DNA of 32,674 bases from Candidatus Sabulitectum sp. Lineage in GTDB: Bacteria > Fermentibacterota > Fermentibacteria > Fermentibacterales > JCC-6. This document shows positions 23,042 through 31,040 of the stretch, in pieces. The first letter of the stretch is position 1. Each line of letters opens with the position of its first letter. The stretch is taken from assembly GCA_023145375.1 (NCBI GenBank), contig JAGLDY010000069.1:1-32674 (forward strand), given 5' to 3'. Under the pieces are notes generated by a model. The model saw nothing but the letters and a program-made list of their open reading frames with translations. It was not told where the DNA came from and did no database searches. The translations under genes and the position numbers were made by a program.

Positions 23042-23653
23042 TTACATTTCCTCATCGTCAACAGCAAAAAGCTGTACATTTAGAGAGAAAATATACTGGG
23101 AGTAACCAAGATCCGTTGCAACGGCAGGATATACCACGGTTTCGACCCCGTCCTTCCTGACACGGTCACTCTTCATATCCATCCAGCTGTGTCTGTATTC
23201 CAGCCTTGCAGAAAGGGGACCCCACAGGATAAGATCGGTTCCAACTGATGCCCCGAAACCAACGCTGGACCCCTCTGCTTCAACAAAGCTCCCGAAATCA
23301 TCAGTTCCTGAATAGTCTCCGTTTACACCAACGATCCCCGGTCCTCCAAATACGCTGAATCCGTCCATGACCCCCAGTTGAGCACAGGGGAAAGCCCAGA
23401 AAAGCATGGAAGATATCTTACCATCCCAGCCGGAGGATGCCTCCTTGGTGAAATACTCTCCGCCAAGGTGAAACACCATTGGCCCGGGAGCGTCCAGAGA
23501 AGCAACTATTCCGTATGAAACACCGGGAGTCCGAAACCTCTGGTCATAGCTTTCCTCAACAGGGGAAAAACTTGACACAGATGTACCAACGCTTACACCA
23601 AGCCCGCCGGGAAGACTGGATACCACAGAAAGTATCAGGAAAAGATTAAACAT
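23042..23653 (-). CDS. Predicted outer-membrane beta-barrel protein
   Basis: The 203-residue product has a short signal-like start (MFNLFLILSVVSSLPGG). It then shows alternating polar and nonpolar strands rich in glycine and aromatics, such as GMVFHLGGEYF-like and FGASVGTDLILWGPLSARLEYR segments, as expected of an 8-strand outer-membrane barrel of the OmpA/OmpW size class. The C-terminus does not end in phenylalanine (it ends DDEEM), so assembly signals are atypical. The start overlaps leuD by 8 bases. I cannot assign a function; the family is inferred from strand pattern. Confidence 0.6.
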   Translation of the reverse strand: MFNLFLILSVVSSLPGGLGVSVGTSVSSFSPVEESYDQRFRTPGVSYGIVASLDAPGPMVFHLGGEYFTKEASSGWDGKISSMLFWAFPCAQLGVMDGFSVFGGPGIVGVNGDYSGTDDFGSFVEAEGSSVGFGASVGTDLILWGPLSARLEYRHSWMDMKSDRVRKDGVETVVYPAVATDLGYSQYIFSLNVQLFAVDDEEM

Positions 23654-24125
23654 TATTCTCTTTTATCCAGTTCAACAATCCGCCTGCCTCAAGGATAGCA
23701 AGCATTTCAACAGGAAGAGCAGGGAATGGAAATTCCCTTTCACCCACTCTTAGAATTCCAGCTGAGGGGTCAACGGTGACCTCATCACCAGGAGTGTAGA
23801 AGTCTACCGCATCAGGACTCTGCACAAGAAGAAGACCCTGATTGATAGAGCTCCTGTAAAATATCCTTGCGAAAGATCTGGCTATGATAGCCTGCACACC
23901 AAGGTACTTCAGTCCAAGAGTGGGCTGCTCACGACTGGAGCCGCAGCCAAAATTTGAACCTGCCATTATGATGTCACCAGCCTTGACCTTTTCTCTGAAT
24001 CCGGGGTCAAGGTCTTCCAGAAGATGCTCAACTATCTCGGGACCGGTTCCACAGGTATAGGTATACTTCCCCGGGAACAGCAGATCTGTGTTGATGTCAT
24101 TCTGACTGTAGTAATGAACGGCCAT
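23646..24125 (-). CDS. leuD: 3-isopropylmalate dehydratase-type small subunit
   Basis: The 159-residue small subunit has the swivel-domain signature SNFGCGSSREQ (about 58-68) and IIARSFARIFYRSSINQG (about 80-97), typical of LeuD/HacB proteins. With LeuC it forms an aconitase-family hydratase. The substrate-specificity loop near residue 20 reads GKYTYTC. In characterised archaeal enzymes that position is YLVY or similar for isopropylmalate and YLRT for homoaconitase; here YTYT matches neither. The substrate may be isopropylmalate, citramalate or something else. The gene starts one base after leuC ends. No leuA or leuB lies in this window. Confidence 0.85.
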   Translation of the reverse strand: MAVHYYSQNDINTDLLFPGKYTYTCGTGPEIVEHLLEDLDPGFREKVKAGDIIMAGSNFGCGSSREQPTLGLKYLGVQAIIARSFARIFYRSSINQGLLLVQSPDAVDFYTPGDEVTVDPSAGILRVGEREFPFPALPVEMLAILEAGGLLNWIKENNV

Positions 24126-24126
24126 G

Positions 24127-25377
24127 CTAAACCTCCCTTGGGTCAGTTATCACACCAGTGATTGCCGTAGCGGCAGCTGTTTCCGGACTGCCAAGGTAGA
24201 TGAATGCATCCTTCTCTCCCATTCGACCCTTGAAGTTTCTGTTTGCCGTGGACAGGCATACTTCTCCCGGTGCCAGCACACCCTGGTGAGCCCCCAGACA
24301 GGGACCGCAACCAGGAGGAAGAATAACTGCACCGGCTTTTACAAATTCCTCAATTATCCCCTGCTGGAGAGCCTTAACATATTCGTCACGGCTGGCTGCC
24401 CCCACAAGCATACGAACTGACGGCACAACTTTCCTTCCCTTCATCACCTCCAGGGCAGATTTAAGGTCTTCTACCCTGCCGTTGGTGCATGTTCCCAGGA
24501 AGACCTGATCAACTTTCGTTTCTGGGAGATCTGATACAGGGCATACATTATCAACGGTATGCGGACGAGCTACAACAGGTACTATCTCGCCAAGGTCGAA
24601 ATTGTATACTTCACAGAATTCAGCGTCTATGTCACTCCATAAAGCAGCCTTGCACAGTGCATCAGAGAATAAAAAATCGCTGGTGATCCTGTCCGCGGGA
24701 AACACGGCGATCTTGGCCCCCATCTCAATACCCATGTTTGCAATGGTCATTCTCTCATGGATGAGAAGCCCGGAAACTGCACTCCCGTGGAACTCAACCG
24801 CCTTGTAGTTGGCCCCGTCAGATCCCAGTTTCCCAATTATCGTCATTATGAGGTCCTTTGCGGAAACACCACTTTGAAGAAATCCTTCAAGATTGATCTC
24901 GATGGTCTCCGGAACCTTAAACCAGGTTCTGCCTGTTATCCATAGACCGGCTGCTTCCGTCCTGTCAATACCGGTAGCAAAGGTATTAAAAGCACCGTAG
25001 GTGCAGGTATGGCTGTCACTGCCCACAACAATGCCTCCGGGAAGAGTAAGATGCTGCTCCGGAAGAACCTGATGACATATCCCGCTGCCAACGTCAAAAA
25101 ATTTCTCTATCCCCTGTTCAGCCACGAACTTCCTCACCCTGGCATGTCCTGCTGCATTCTTGCTTGTTGCAGCCGGCGTCACATGATCAAGAACTATTGC
25201 GATCCTGTCAGGGTGTTTAACCTTCCCCTCAGGAAGAGTGCTCTCAAATTTTCCGATAATGGCTGAGCTGTTGTCATGGGTCAGTACCAGGTCCGGCTCA
25301 ACAAATACGATCTCACCAGGTTCCACAACTTTACCAGCTGCGCGTCCAAGTAATTTCTGGGCAAAAGTCAGTCCCAT
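24127..25377 (-). CDS. leuC: 3-isopropylmalate dehydratase-type large subunit
   Basis: The start is ATG 25377, eight or so bases after AAAGGAA, giving 416 residues. This is the shorter, two-subunit LeuC type common in archaea and anaerobes. The upstream in-frame reading to 25509 encodes a hydrophobic stretch that is not part of the family. Three cysteines expected to hold the 4Fe-4S cluster lie in FLGTCTNGR and PPGCGPCLG. Other motifs are VGSDSHTCTYGAF, the C-terminal NRNFKGRMG and TAAATAITGVITDPREV. The enzyme isomerises a 2-hydroxy acid by dehydration and rehydration. It leads a unit with leuD and the outer-membrane-protein gene. Homoaconitase or methylmalate dehydratase activity is possible. 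Confidence 0.9.
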   Translation of the reverse strand: MGLTFAQKLLGRAAGKVVEPGEIVFVEPDLVLTHDNSSAIIGKFESTLPEGKVKHPDRIAIVLDHVTPAATSKNAAGHARVRKFVAEQGIEKFFDVGSGICHQVLPEQHLTLPGGIVVGSDSHTCTYGAFNTFATGIDRTEAAGLWITGRTWFKVPETIEINLEGFLQSGVSAKDLIMTIIGKLGSDGANYKAVEFHGSAVSGLLIHERMTIANMGIEMGAKIAVFPADRITSDFLFSDALCKAALWSDIDAEFCEVYNFDLGEIVPVVARPHTVDNVCPVSDLPETKVDQVFLGTCTNGRVEDLKSALEVMKGRKVVPSVRMLVGAASRDEYVKALQQGIIEEFVKAGAVILPPGCGPCLGAHQGVLAPGEVCLSTANRNFKGRMGEKDAFIYLGSPETAAATAITGVITDPREV

Positions 25378-25526
25378 TGATTTCCTTTCTGAGAGTAAAA
25401 CCAGCGCTTTCACAATGGTTGTACTATGAACAATGAAGAAGGTTCCTTCAAGTGTGTAAAATAACAGTATTGCACACAGACGCATGAGGGGGTAATGTAT
25501 ACTTATCAAAAGCGAGAGGAGAACAT

Positions 25527-26960
25527 GTGAGATCTGTCAGAGGAACTCATTTCATACAGGAGGAATACCCCGGGCTGCTGAAGGACGAGTCCTCTCTTTC
25601 CGGGGGAAACTGCCAGACGGCTGCCTGGCCTGAAAATGCAATGGAAGCGGCAGAGTACCTGAAAGAGTGTTTTGCCAATGGCGTTCCGGTGACAATTTCG
25701 GGAGCAAGAACGGGAATAGCCGGAGGCGCGGTTCCCATGGGTGGTGCGGTGCTGTCTACAGATCTTCTCAAAGGTATTCAACCTACTTCTGACATCCATA
25801 CTATCAGAGTTGGCGCAGGAGAAACTCTTGACTCTGTTTACGATTACTGTACCAGAGAGAAATCGGGAATGTTCTATCCTCCAGACTCAACTGAGACCAC
25901 AGCATCTGTTGGAGGCACAGTTGCCACTGACGCTTCAGGTGCCGGAAGTTACAGATACGGCTCAACAAGAAAATGGATAAACAGATTACAGATCATTCTT
26001 CCTTCCGGAACCTTGCTAACCGTAAAGCGGGGTGATTTCAATTTCCACAGAGGAAAATTCAGACACCCTCTGCTGGGGTTGATCACACTGCCTGAACTGA
26101 AAACACCACAGCCTGTTAAGAACGCTGCAGGGTTGCATATCTCCCCGGAAATGGACCTCATTGACCTATTCATTGGCAGTGAGGGTAAACTGGGGCTGAT
26201 AGTTGAAGCTGACCTGATACTGAGCAGGAAACCCCACACTGTAGCATGCTTTGCAGTGTTCTGTAATGAGAAACAGTTCTGGGAACTTCGCAGTGATCTG
26301 ATGAACGCAAACCTGCCCCTGAGAGAACTGGAAGCAATGATTCCGCCCTCTCTTTCCTTTCTCTCAGAAAACACCGGAAGACCGTTCCCGGAATATGAGG
26401 ACTGGGTTCTATTCACATCTATTGATGTTGCATCTGAGGAGGATATTGACATTGTTCTGGAAACCCTCGAAATGATCCTTGAGGAAAAAGGTATCTCAAT
26501 TGACAACACCTGGGGTGGATTTGATGAAGCATCGATAAAACGGCTGAAGGAACTGAGACACCTTCTTCCTGAAACAGTTAACAGGATCATCTCCGGTCTC
26601 TCTTCCAGAAACCGCAGGATTCACAAGGTAAGTACCGATACAGCTGTGCCACCTGAACAACTTGAAGAATACTACAGAACTATGAAAAATATCCTGCGCA
26701 GCTCAGGGGTGGAGCATGTTGTTTTCGGACACTCAGGCCAGGGGCATCTTCATGCAAACCTCATCCCCAGTGATAATGATCAAATGGAAAAGGCAGAATT
26801 TGCCGTGGAACGAATCGCTGAAGAAGCTGTTAAACTGGGAGGAACTGTCAGCGCCGAGCATGGAACCGGCAAACTGAAAGCTTCTCTGTTGAGGTTCATG
26901 TATTCCCAAAAGGAACTTGATGGCATGAACCTACTTACAGAAAGCATTACAAGTTGTTGA
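25527..26960 (+). CDS. FAD-linked oxidase (D-lactate/glycolate dehydrogenase type)
   Basis: The 477-residue protein starts at GTG 25527, with GAGGAG upstream. It has a PCMH-type FAD domain (about 35-210): VPVTISGARTGIAGG, DSTETTASVGGTVATDASGA, RKWINRL and GSEGKLGLIVEADL, followed by an FAD-oxidase C-terminal domain (about 230-470) with GHSGQGHLHANLIP and SAEHGTGKLKAS. Relatives oxidise 2-hydroxy acids such as D-lactate or glycolate. It is divergent from leuC across about 150 bases. The C-terminus is odd. The frame stops at TSC, while another frame continues as LQKALQVVENTLF to 26976, closer to the family ending, so a small frameshift near the end is possible. Confidence 0.85.
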   Translation: MRSVRGTHFIQEEYPGLLKDESSLSGGNCQTAAWPENAMEAAEYLKECFANGVPVTISGARTGIAGGAVPMGGAVLSTDLLKGIQPTSDIHTIRVGAGETLDSVYDYCTREKSGMFYPPDSTETTASVGGTVATDASGAGSYRYGSTRKWINRLQIILPSGTLLTVKRGDFNFHRGKFRHPLLGLITLPELKTPQPVKNAAGLHISPEMDLIDLFIGSEGKLGLIVEADLILSRKPHTVACFAVFCNEKQFWELRSDLMNANLPLRELEAMIPPSLSFLSENTGRPFPEYEDWVLFTSIDVASEEDIDIVLETLEMILEEKGISIDNTWGGFDEASIKRLKELRHLLPETVNRIISGLSSRNRRIHKVSTDTAVPPEQLEEYYRTMKNILRSSGVEHVVFGHSGQGHLHANLIPSDNDQMEKAEFAVERIAEEAVKLGGTVSAEHGTGKLKASLLRFMYSQKELDGMNLLTESITSC

Positions 26961-27015
26961 AAATACCTTGTTTTGACTTCTCTGGCTGGTATATTCCATC
27001 GGTCTTCGGACAAGG

Positions 27016-27453
27016 GTGCTACAGGTCTCAAGCCGGAGGTTTCTGATAGGAACTGCACGAACCCTGAAGGAAACCGTTTCCGGAACACCTGTTCTGGAGA
27101 AGCAAAGCCGGTTTCTGGCCTGTGGCACCCCCTTTTCATCAGACAGCGACCAACCCACCATACTGAGATCACTCATCAGGCAGTTCAAGATGAAAAAAGC
27201 AAGCCATTTGAGCTGGGCGATCCGTCTCTCTGACGGCACTGAGCTCAAGAGTGACGGTGGAGAATCCGGCTCCGGCAACTGCATTCTTGAAGTAATGAGA
27301 AATTTGAGTGCTGAAAACTGTCTGATCCTTGTGGCTAGATGGTACGGAGGCAAACACCTGGGAGGTCTCCGGTTCCGTATCTACAGAAACAGCACAAAAG
27401 AGTTACTCTCTGAGTTTTCTTCCATTCTGAAGAAAGAGGGTCCCCATGGATAG
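27016..27453 (+). CDS. Truncated IMPACT/YigZ family (UPF0029) protein, start uncertain
   Basis: The frame encodes the N-terminal UPF0029 domain: LEKQSRFLACGTP (28-40), then HLSWAIRLSDG and CLILVARWYGGKHLGGLRF. The usual GEPSGTAG box is weak (GGESGSGNCI). Typical YigZ has about 200 residues, with a C-terminal DUF1949 domain; here that domain is absent and the protein ends near residue 145. No ATG lies at the start. GTG 27016 lacks a ribosome-binding sequence, while a good one (GGAGG, 27035-27039) points to CTG 27043 or ATA 27046. The stop overlaps the TIR gene start by 8 bases, so the two are coupled. IMPACT proteins affect translation control in eukaryotes; the bacterial role is poorly known. 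Confidence 0.7.
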   Translation: MLQVSSRRFLIGTARTLKETVSGTPVLEKQSRFLACGTPFSSDSDQPTILRSLIRQFKMKKASHLSWAIRLSDGTELKSDGGESGSGNCILEVMRNLSAENCLILVARWYGGKHLGGLRFRIYRNSTKELLSEFSSILKKEGPHG

Positions 27454-29650
27454 ACAGTTCTTTATCTCTCATTCAAGCGTGGACGCCCGCCTGGCGGAAG
27501 CCCTGGTGGAAGAGCTGGAGTCCAGTGGATATAAATGCTGGATAGCCTCCAGAGATGCTTCTGAAGGACCTGACTCAAAGAAGCCTGTAAACTCAGTCAT
27601 CCTTGAATCTGCAGCGGTTCTACTGGTGTTCACGGAAAATACAGCGGATTCCAGCCGCATCAGAAGTGAACTCGACATTTCAGCTAATCAGAGGATTCCC
27701 ATTATTCCACTGAAGTTCCGTGAAGCACCGATCTCGAAGAGTATCAGTTACTACACACACTCCCGGAAATGGATAGACTGCACAGTTCATCAGGCAAATA
27801 CCAGGGAGATAATGAAAACCCTTTTTGCTCTGGCGAAAGAACCGCCACCCAGAGAACAGCCCGTCTCCTCCAGGGGGAAAAAGCGGAAGTGGATCCTTGC
27901 TTCAGTCCTTCTCTTTGTCACAGTGATAACCTCTCTGCTGTTGGCACTGAAAACGGTTAATACTGACCCCGCAGACCTGATCAATGTTGCGGTGGGAGGC
28001 AGAGATTCATGGGACTATGCCTCCAGTATCAATCCAGGAACGAACGGAGGTATGATTGTAACAGGAGCATGGGACTGGGGTTACTGGAGTGAGATATGGG
28101 TGACTCAATTTGACAACACCGGCAGACTGATCTTCAGCTGGTCCGATTCCATTTCAGGCGATTGTAAGCCGGTTTCAATACCGACATATCAGGGTGGCAG
28201 TATAACTGTCTACGCCAGCTTCTCTGAAGCTGATGAAAGAGGCTTTACGTTCAGAGCTGTTAATCTGACAGACCAGGGCAGCATTCTCTGGGAAACTGAG
28301 CAGAGAATAGACCACCCTGGAGGAGACCAGCCTTCAGTAGCTTCCCTCCACTGGCTTCCCGGGGGAAGGGCTGTAGCTTCATTCAGTCTGAGATCATCAT
28401 CGGATAACTTGTACTCAGCTCATCTGGCAAAAATTGATGCGACAAACGGCTCAATGGAAGTGTTCACAATACCCGGCAACATAAGAACTGGTTGTACGGC
28501 AGTATCGGCTGTTTATGAACGGATCCTTCATGTGAGCGAAGGTGAAGGCAATGGCGGAGATGTTATCAGGGTACTGGACTGGGAAGGACGGCAGAACGAC
28601 TTGATCCAACTTGATCCGGGGGTGGTAGTAAGTTGCGCTGAATACAGGAGAGATAACACTTTGATCCTCTCCGGCTTACCCGTTAACGGCTCTGGAACGG
28701 TGTGGACAGCCTGCTTCTCTGAAGATATGGAAATGATATGGGAAATAGCATTCAATGAGATAATCCTCAGCGAGCTGGCAGATATGACCATTCTACCTGA
28801 TGGCTCCATTCTTCTGGCTGGCTCGATCGACTCCTCACAAACAGGTGAATCTGACGGAGTAGTTCTCCGCCTTGATAAAGAAGGCAAACTCCTTTGGAAG
28901 ACAGTAATTGATGAAGAAGGAGACAATCACATTCTATCAGTTGCAACCCGGGAAGATAGAACTATCCTTCTAGCGGGCACAACAACAGCTTTCGGTGACA
29001 GAGATGCCTGGTTCATGGAGATGACCCGGGATGGGCAATACAGCAGCACTTGCGCCCTGGGGATAGAGTTGCTGACTGAAGGCTGGGAAGCTGGTTTCAT
29101 AGAACACTCTTTGTGGAGTGTGGTGTTGAATGAAGAAAGCCCTCAGGTCTTAATAGAGGACGACTCTACAGGCAACTTTGCTCTGGTGAACTGTAATGCT
29201 CCCGTTGTTCTGAATGAACCTGTACCACTGGTTCCCGGCCTGTGCTTTTCCGCTGAAATATCAGTGCCGTCTGAAACAGGGGCAACAGAAAGCAACTGGA
29301 TATCTATCGGTACTGCCGAACACGGTCTTTCAACAGCGCCTCAGGGGTCATCAGACTGTGAGCTACGATGGAACTACTCACCAGAACAGGAATTCTCAGC
29401 CACTTTTGGAAGATCAGCCTCATGTTCCCTCCTGACTGTTCAGGAATCCCAAATTATCACCAGATCGGAACCGCAACTGTTCTCAATAGAGAACTGCTCT
29501 GATTCCGTTCTCTTCCTGATCAATGATAGTCTGCTGTGGGCTCTACCGTCTGAAAACAATCCTGACTCTCTAAAATTCTTCATCAACGGCAGTTCACCGT
29601 CAGTTCCTCACATGGTGGACAACGTCAGGATATACTTGAGAAAATGGTGA
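27446..29650 (+). CDS. TIR-domain membrane protein with extracytoplasmic propeller
   Basis: The 734-residue protein has three parts. Residues about 4-115 form a TIR_2 domain: FFISHSSVDARLAEALVEEL, GYKCWIASRD, SAAVLLVFTEN, then SSRIRSELDIS with Glu75 at the position of the catalytic glutamate in NAD-cleaving TIR domains, and IPIIPL. A basic KKRK leads into one membrane helix (about 149-168), which places the TIR in the cytoplasm. The outer part (about 180-560) has repeated blades with phrases such as LRLDKEGKLLWKTVIDEEG and LLAGTTTAFGDRDAWFMEM, a delta-60/PQQ-like propeller, followed by a jelly-roll-like C-terminal domain. This is the layout of a transmembrane receptor. TIR domains act in phage defence and signalling; whether this one does is inference. 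Confidence 0.85.
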   Translation: MDRQFFISHSSVDARLAEALVEELESSGYKCWIASRDASEGPDSKKPVNSVILESAAVLLVFTENTADSSRIRSELDISANQRIPIIPLKFREAPISKSISYYTHSRKWIDCTVHQANTREIMKTLFALAKEPPPREQPVSSRGKKRKWILASVLLFVTVITSLLLALKTVNTDPADLINVAVGGRDSWDYASSINPGTNGGMIVTGAWDWGYWSEIWVTQFDNTGRLIFSWSDSISGDCKPVSIPTYQGGSITVYASFSEADERGFTFRAVNLTDQGSILWETEQRIDHPGGDQPSVASLHWLPGGRAVASFSLRSSSDNLYSAHLAKIDATNGSMEVFTIPGNIRTGCTAVSAVYERILHVSEGEGNGGDVIRVLDWEGRQNDLIQLDPGVVVSCAEYRRDNTLILSGLPVNGSGTVWTACFSEDMEMIWEIAFNEIILSELADMTILPDGSILLAGSIDSSQTGESDGVVLRLDKEGKLLWKTVIDEEGDNHILSVATREDRTILLAGTTTAFGDRDAWFMEMTRDGQYSSTCALGIELLTEGWEAGFIEHSLWSVVLNEESPQVLIEDDSTGNFALVNCNAPVVLNEPVPLVPGLCFSAEISVPSETGATESNWISIGTAEHGLSTAPQGSSDCELRWNYSPEQEFSATFGRSASCSLLTVQESQIITRSEPQLFSIENCSDSVLFLINDSLLWALPSENNPDSLKFFINGSSPSVPHMVDNVRIYLRKW

Positions 29651-29660
29651 TCCGCAGGAA

Positions 29661-30902
29661 TTACTGACTAGCCGGATATTTCTTTACAATAAGACAGGAG
29701 TTGCCTCCACCGAAACCGAATGAATTACTCATGGCGGCATTCAGCTCCATAGATTCAGCACCATCAGTTACATAGTCGAGGGGGCAGTCAGGGTCAGGTT
29801 CCCGGTAGTTGATCGTTGGCGGGATCCTGCCTGTTGATATACTCTTAACCATCGCTGCGAACTCAACCGCTCCGGCAGCTGCCATAAGATGGCCGATCAT
29901 TGATTTATTCGAGCTTATCTTGAGTACAGAAGCATGCTCACCGAATACCTTCAACACCGCTGCGCTCTCACATTTATCATTCAGCACTGTAGATGTGCCA
30001 TGAGCATTTATGTAACCGATCTCTTCCGGATTCAAACCGGCATCTTCAAGAGCCACAAGCATAACCCTGATCATACCACTGCTCTCCGGATCAGGGGCAG
30101 TAAGGTGGTAAGCATCAGCAGTATTGCCATAGCCAGCAAGCTCAGCGTATATCCTGGCTCCCCGCTGAACAGCATGCTCCAGATTCTCAAGAACAACGAT
30201 ACCGGCTCCCTCGCCCATGATAAACCCATCCCGGTCCCTGTCAAACGGCCTGGATGCATTTTCAGCAGACTCACTGGGAGTCATCGACCTGGTGGAACAG
30301 AAAGCTCCGTATGGAAGTGGAGAGATACAGGCTTCCGAACTGCCTGCAAGTATAAGATCAGCATCACCTCTCTGAATTATCCTGAAGGCGTCACCAATTG
30401 CATTTGACCCTGTAGAACAAGCTACCGATGGAGCAGAAAGAGGACCTTTAAAGCCGTACTTTATGGAGACCAGGGCAGCAGACATGTTAACAAGCATTCT
30501 TGACACAAGGAACGGGCTTAAACTGCGAGGGCCCTTCTCGGAAAGCTGTGAGAATCCTTCATCCAGAGCTTGAGCACCGCCTATCCCGGAGCCTATAACA
30601 ACTCCAGCTCTATTTCCGTCAAAAGAGCTCAATCCTGAATCTTCCATTGCCATGGCTGATGCCGCCATGCTGAACTGCGTGAACCTGTCCATACGCCTGG
30701 CAGATTTGCTGTCGATCCAGTTCTCAGCCTGGAAATCCTTAACCTCTGCAGCCAGCTTGGACCGGTAGTCTGTTACATCAAAATGTGTTACTCTTGCAAT
30801 GCCATTCTTACCCTGAAGCAACCCAGCAAAGAAATCCTCTATGCCTGTTCCAATGGGCGTAACTGCACCAAGACCTGTAACAACAACTCTGTGTTCATTC
30901 AT
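29661..30902 (-). CDS. fabF: 3-oxoacyl-ACP synthase II
   Basis: FabF elongates fatty acyl chains by condensing malonyl-ACP with acyl-ACP. The 413-residue length is standard. The catalytic cysteine lies in SVACSTGSNAIGDAF (C162), with the two histidines in NAHGTSTVLND and KSMIGHLMAAAGAVE, and a C-terminal NSFGFGGGNSCLIVKK. The N-terminal RVVVTGLGAVTPIG is typical. AAAAGGAA precedes ATG 30902. It stands alone on the minus strand, with no acpP, fabG or fabD next to it, and converges on the TIR gene with 10 bases between. Confidence 0.96.
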   Translation of the reverse strand: MNEHRVVVTGLGAVTPIGTGIEDFFAGLLQGKNGIARVTHFDVTDYRSKLAAEVKDFQAENWIDSKSARRMDRFTQFSMAASAMAMEDSGLSSFDGNRAGVVIGSGIGGAQALDEGFSQLSEKGPRSLSPFLVSRMLVNMSAALVSIKYGFKGPLSAPSVACSTGSNAIGDAFRIIQRGDADLILAGSSEACISPLPYGAFCSTRSMTPSESAENASRPFDRDRDGFIMGEGAGIVVLENLEHAVQRGARIYAELAGYGNTADAYHLTAPDPESSGMIRVMLVALEDAGLNPEEIGYINAHGTSTVLNDKCESAAVLKVFGEHASVLKISSNKSMIGHLMAAAGAVEFAAMVKSISTGRIPPTINYREPDPDCPLDYVTDGAESMELNAAMSNSFGFGGGNSCLIVKKYPASQ

Positions 30903-30960
30903 GAATAGAAATTCCTTTTAGAAACGGTACTACAAAGAAGAACTCACAAATATTGTTCCT

Positions 30961-30989
30961 TAGATAATTAACTCTCGCCATTTTTGCAA
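30961..30989 (-). promoter_or_regulatory. Candidate promoter of fabF
   Basis: On the minus strand, TTGCAA (30989-30984) is followed by exactly 17 bases and TATCTA (30966-30961), about 58 bases before the fabF start codon. The -10 resembles the TATCTT boxes of the sigma-gene promoter and the 15017-15044 promoter. Prediction by pattern only. Confidence 0.45.
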
Positions 30990-31040
30990 GAAGAAGCAGT
31001 GGGAAAACCTAAGCTCCCCACTACTACTACATTTCAGGAA

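Noticed and set aside
25378-25509. In-frame N-terminal extension of leuC that contains a hydrophobic, signal-like stretch
   Set aside because: LeuC is cytoplasmic, the family begins at MGLTFAQKLLG, and ATG 25377 has its own AAAGGAA ribosome-binding sequence.
25949-26590. Minus-strand open frame of 213 codons opposite the FAD-linked oxidase
   Set aside because: Its composition is that of an antisense frame, and the plus-strand gene has strong family motifs.
31003-31028. Hairpin AGTGGG...CCCACT as a terminator after fabF's upstream neighbour
   Set aside because: The stem has only six base pairs with a 13-base loop, and no T-run follows on either strand.
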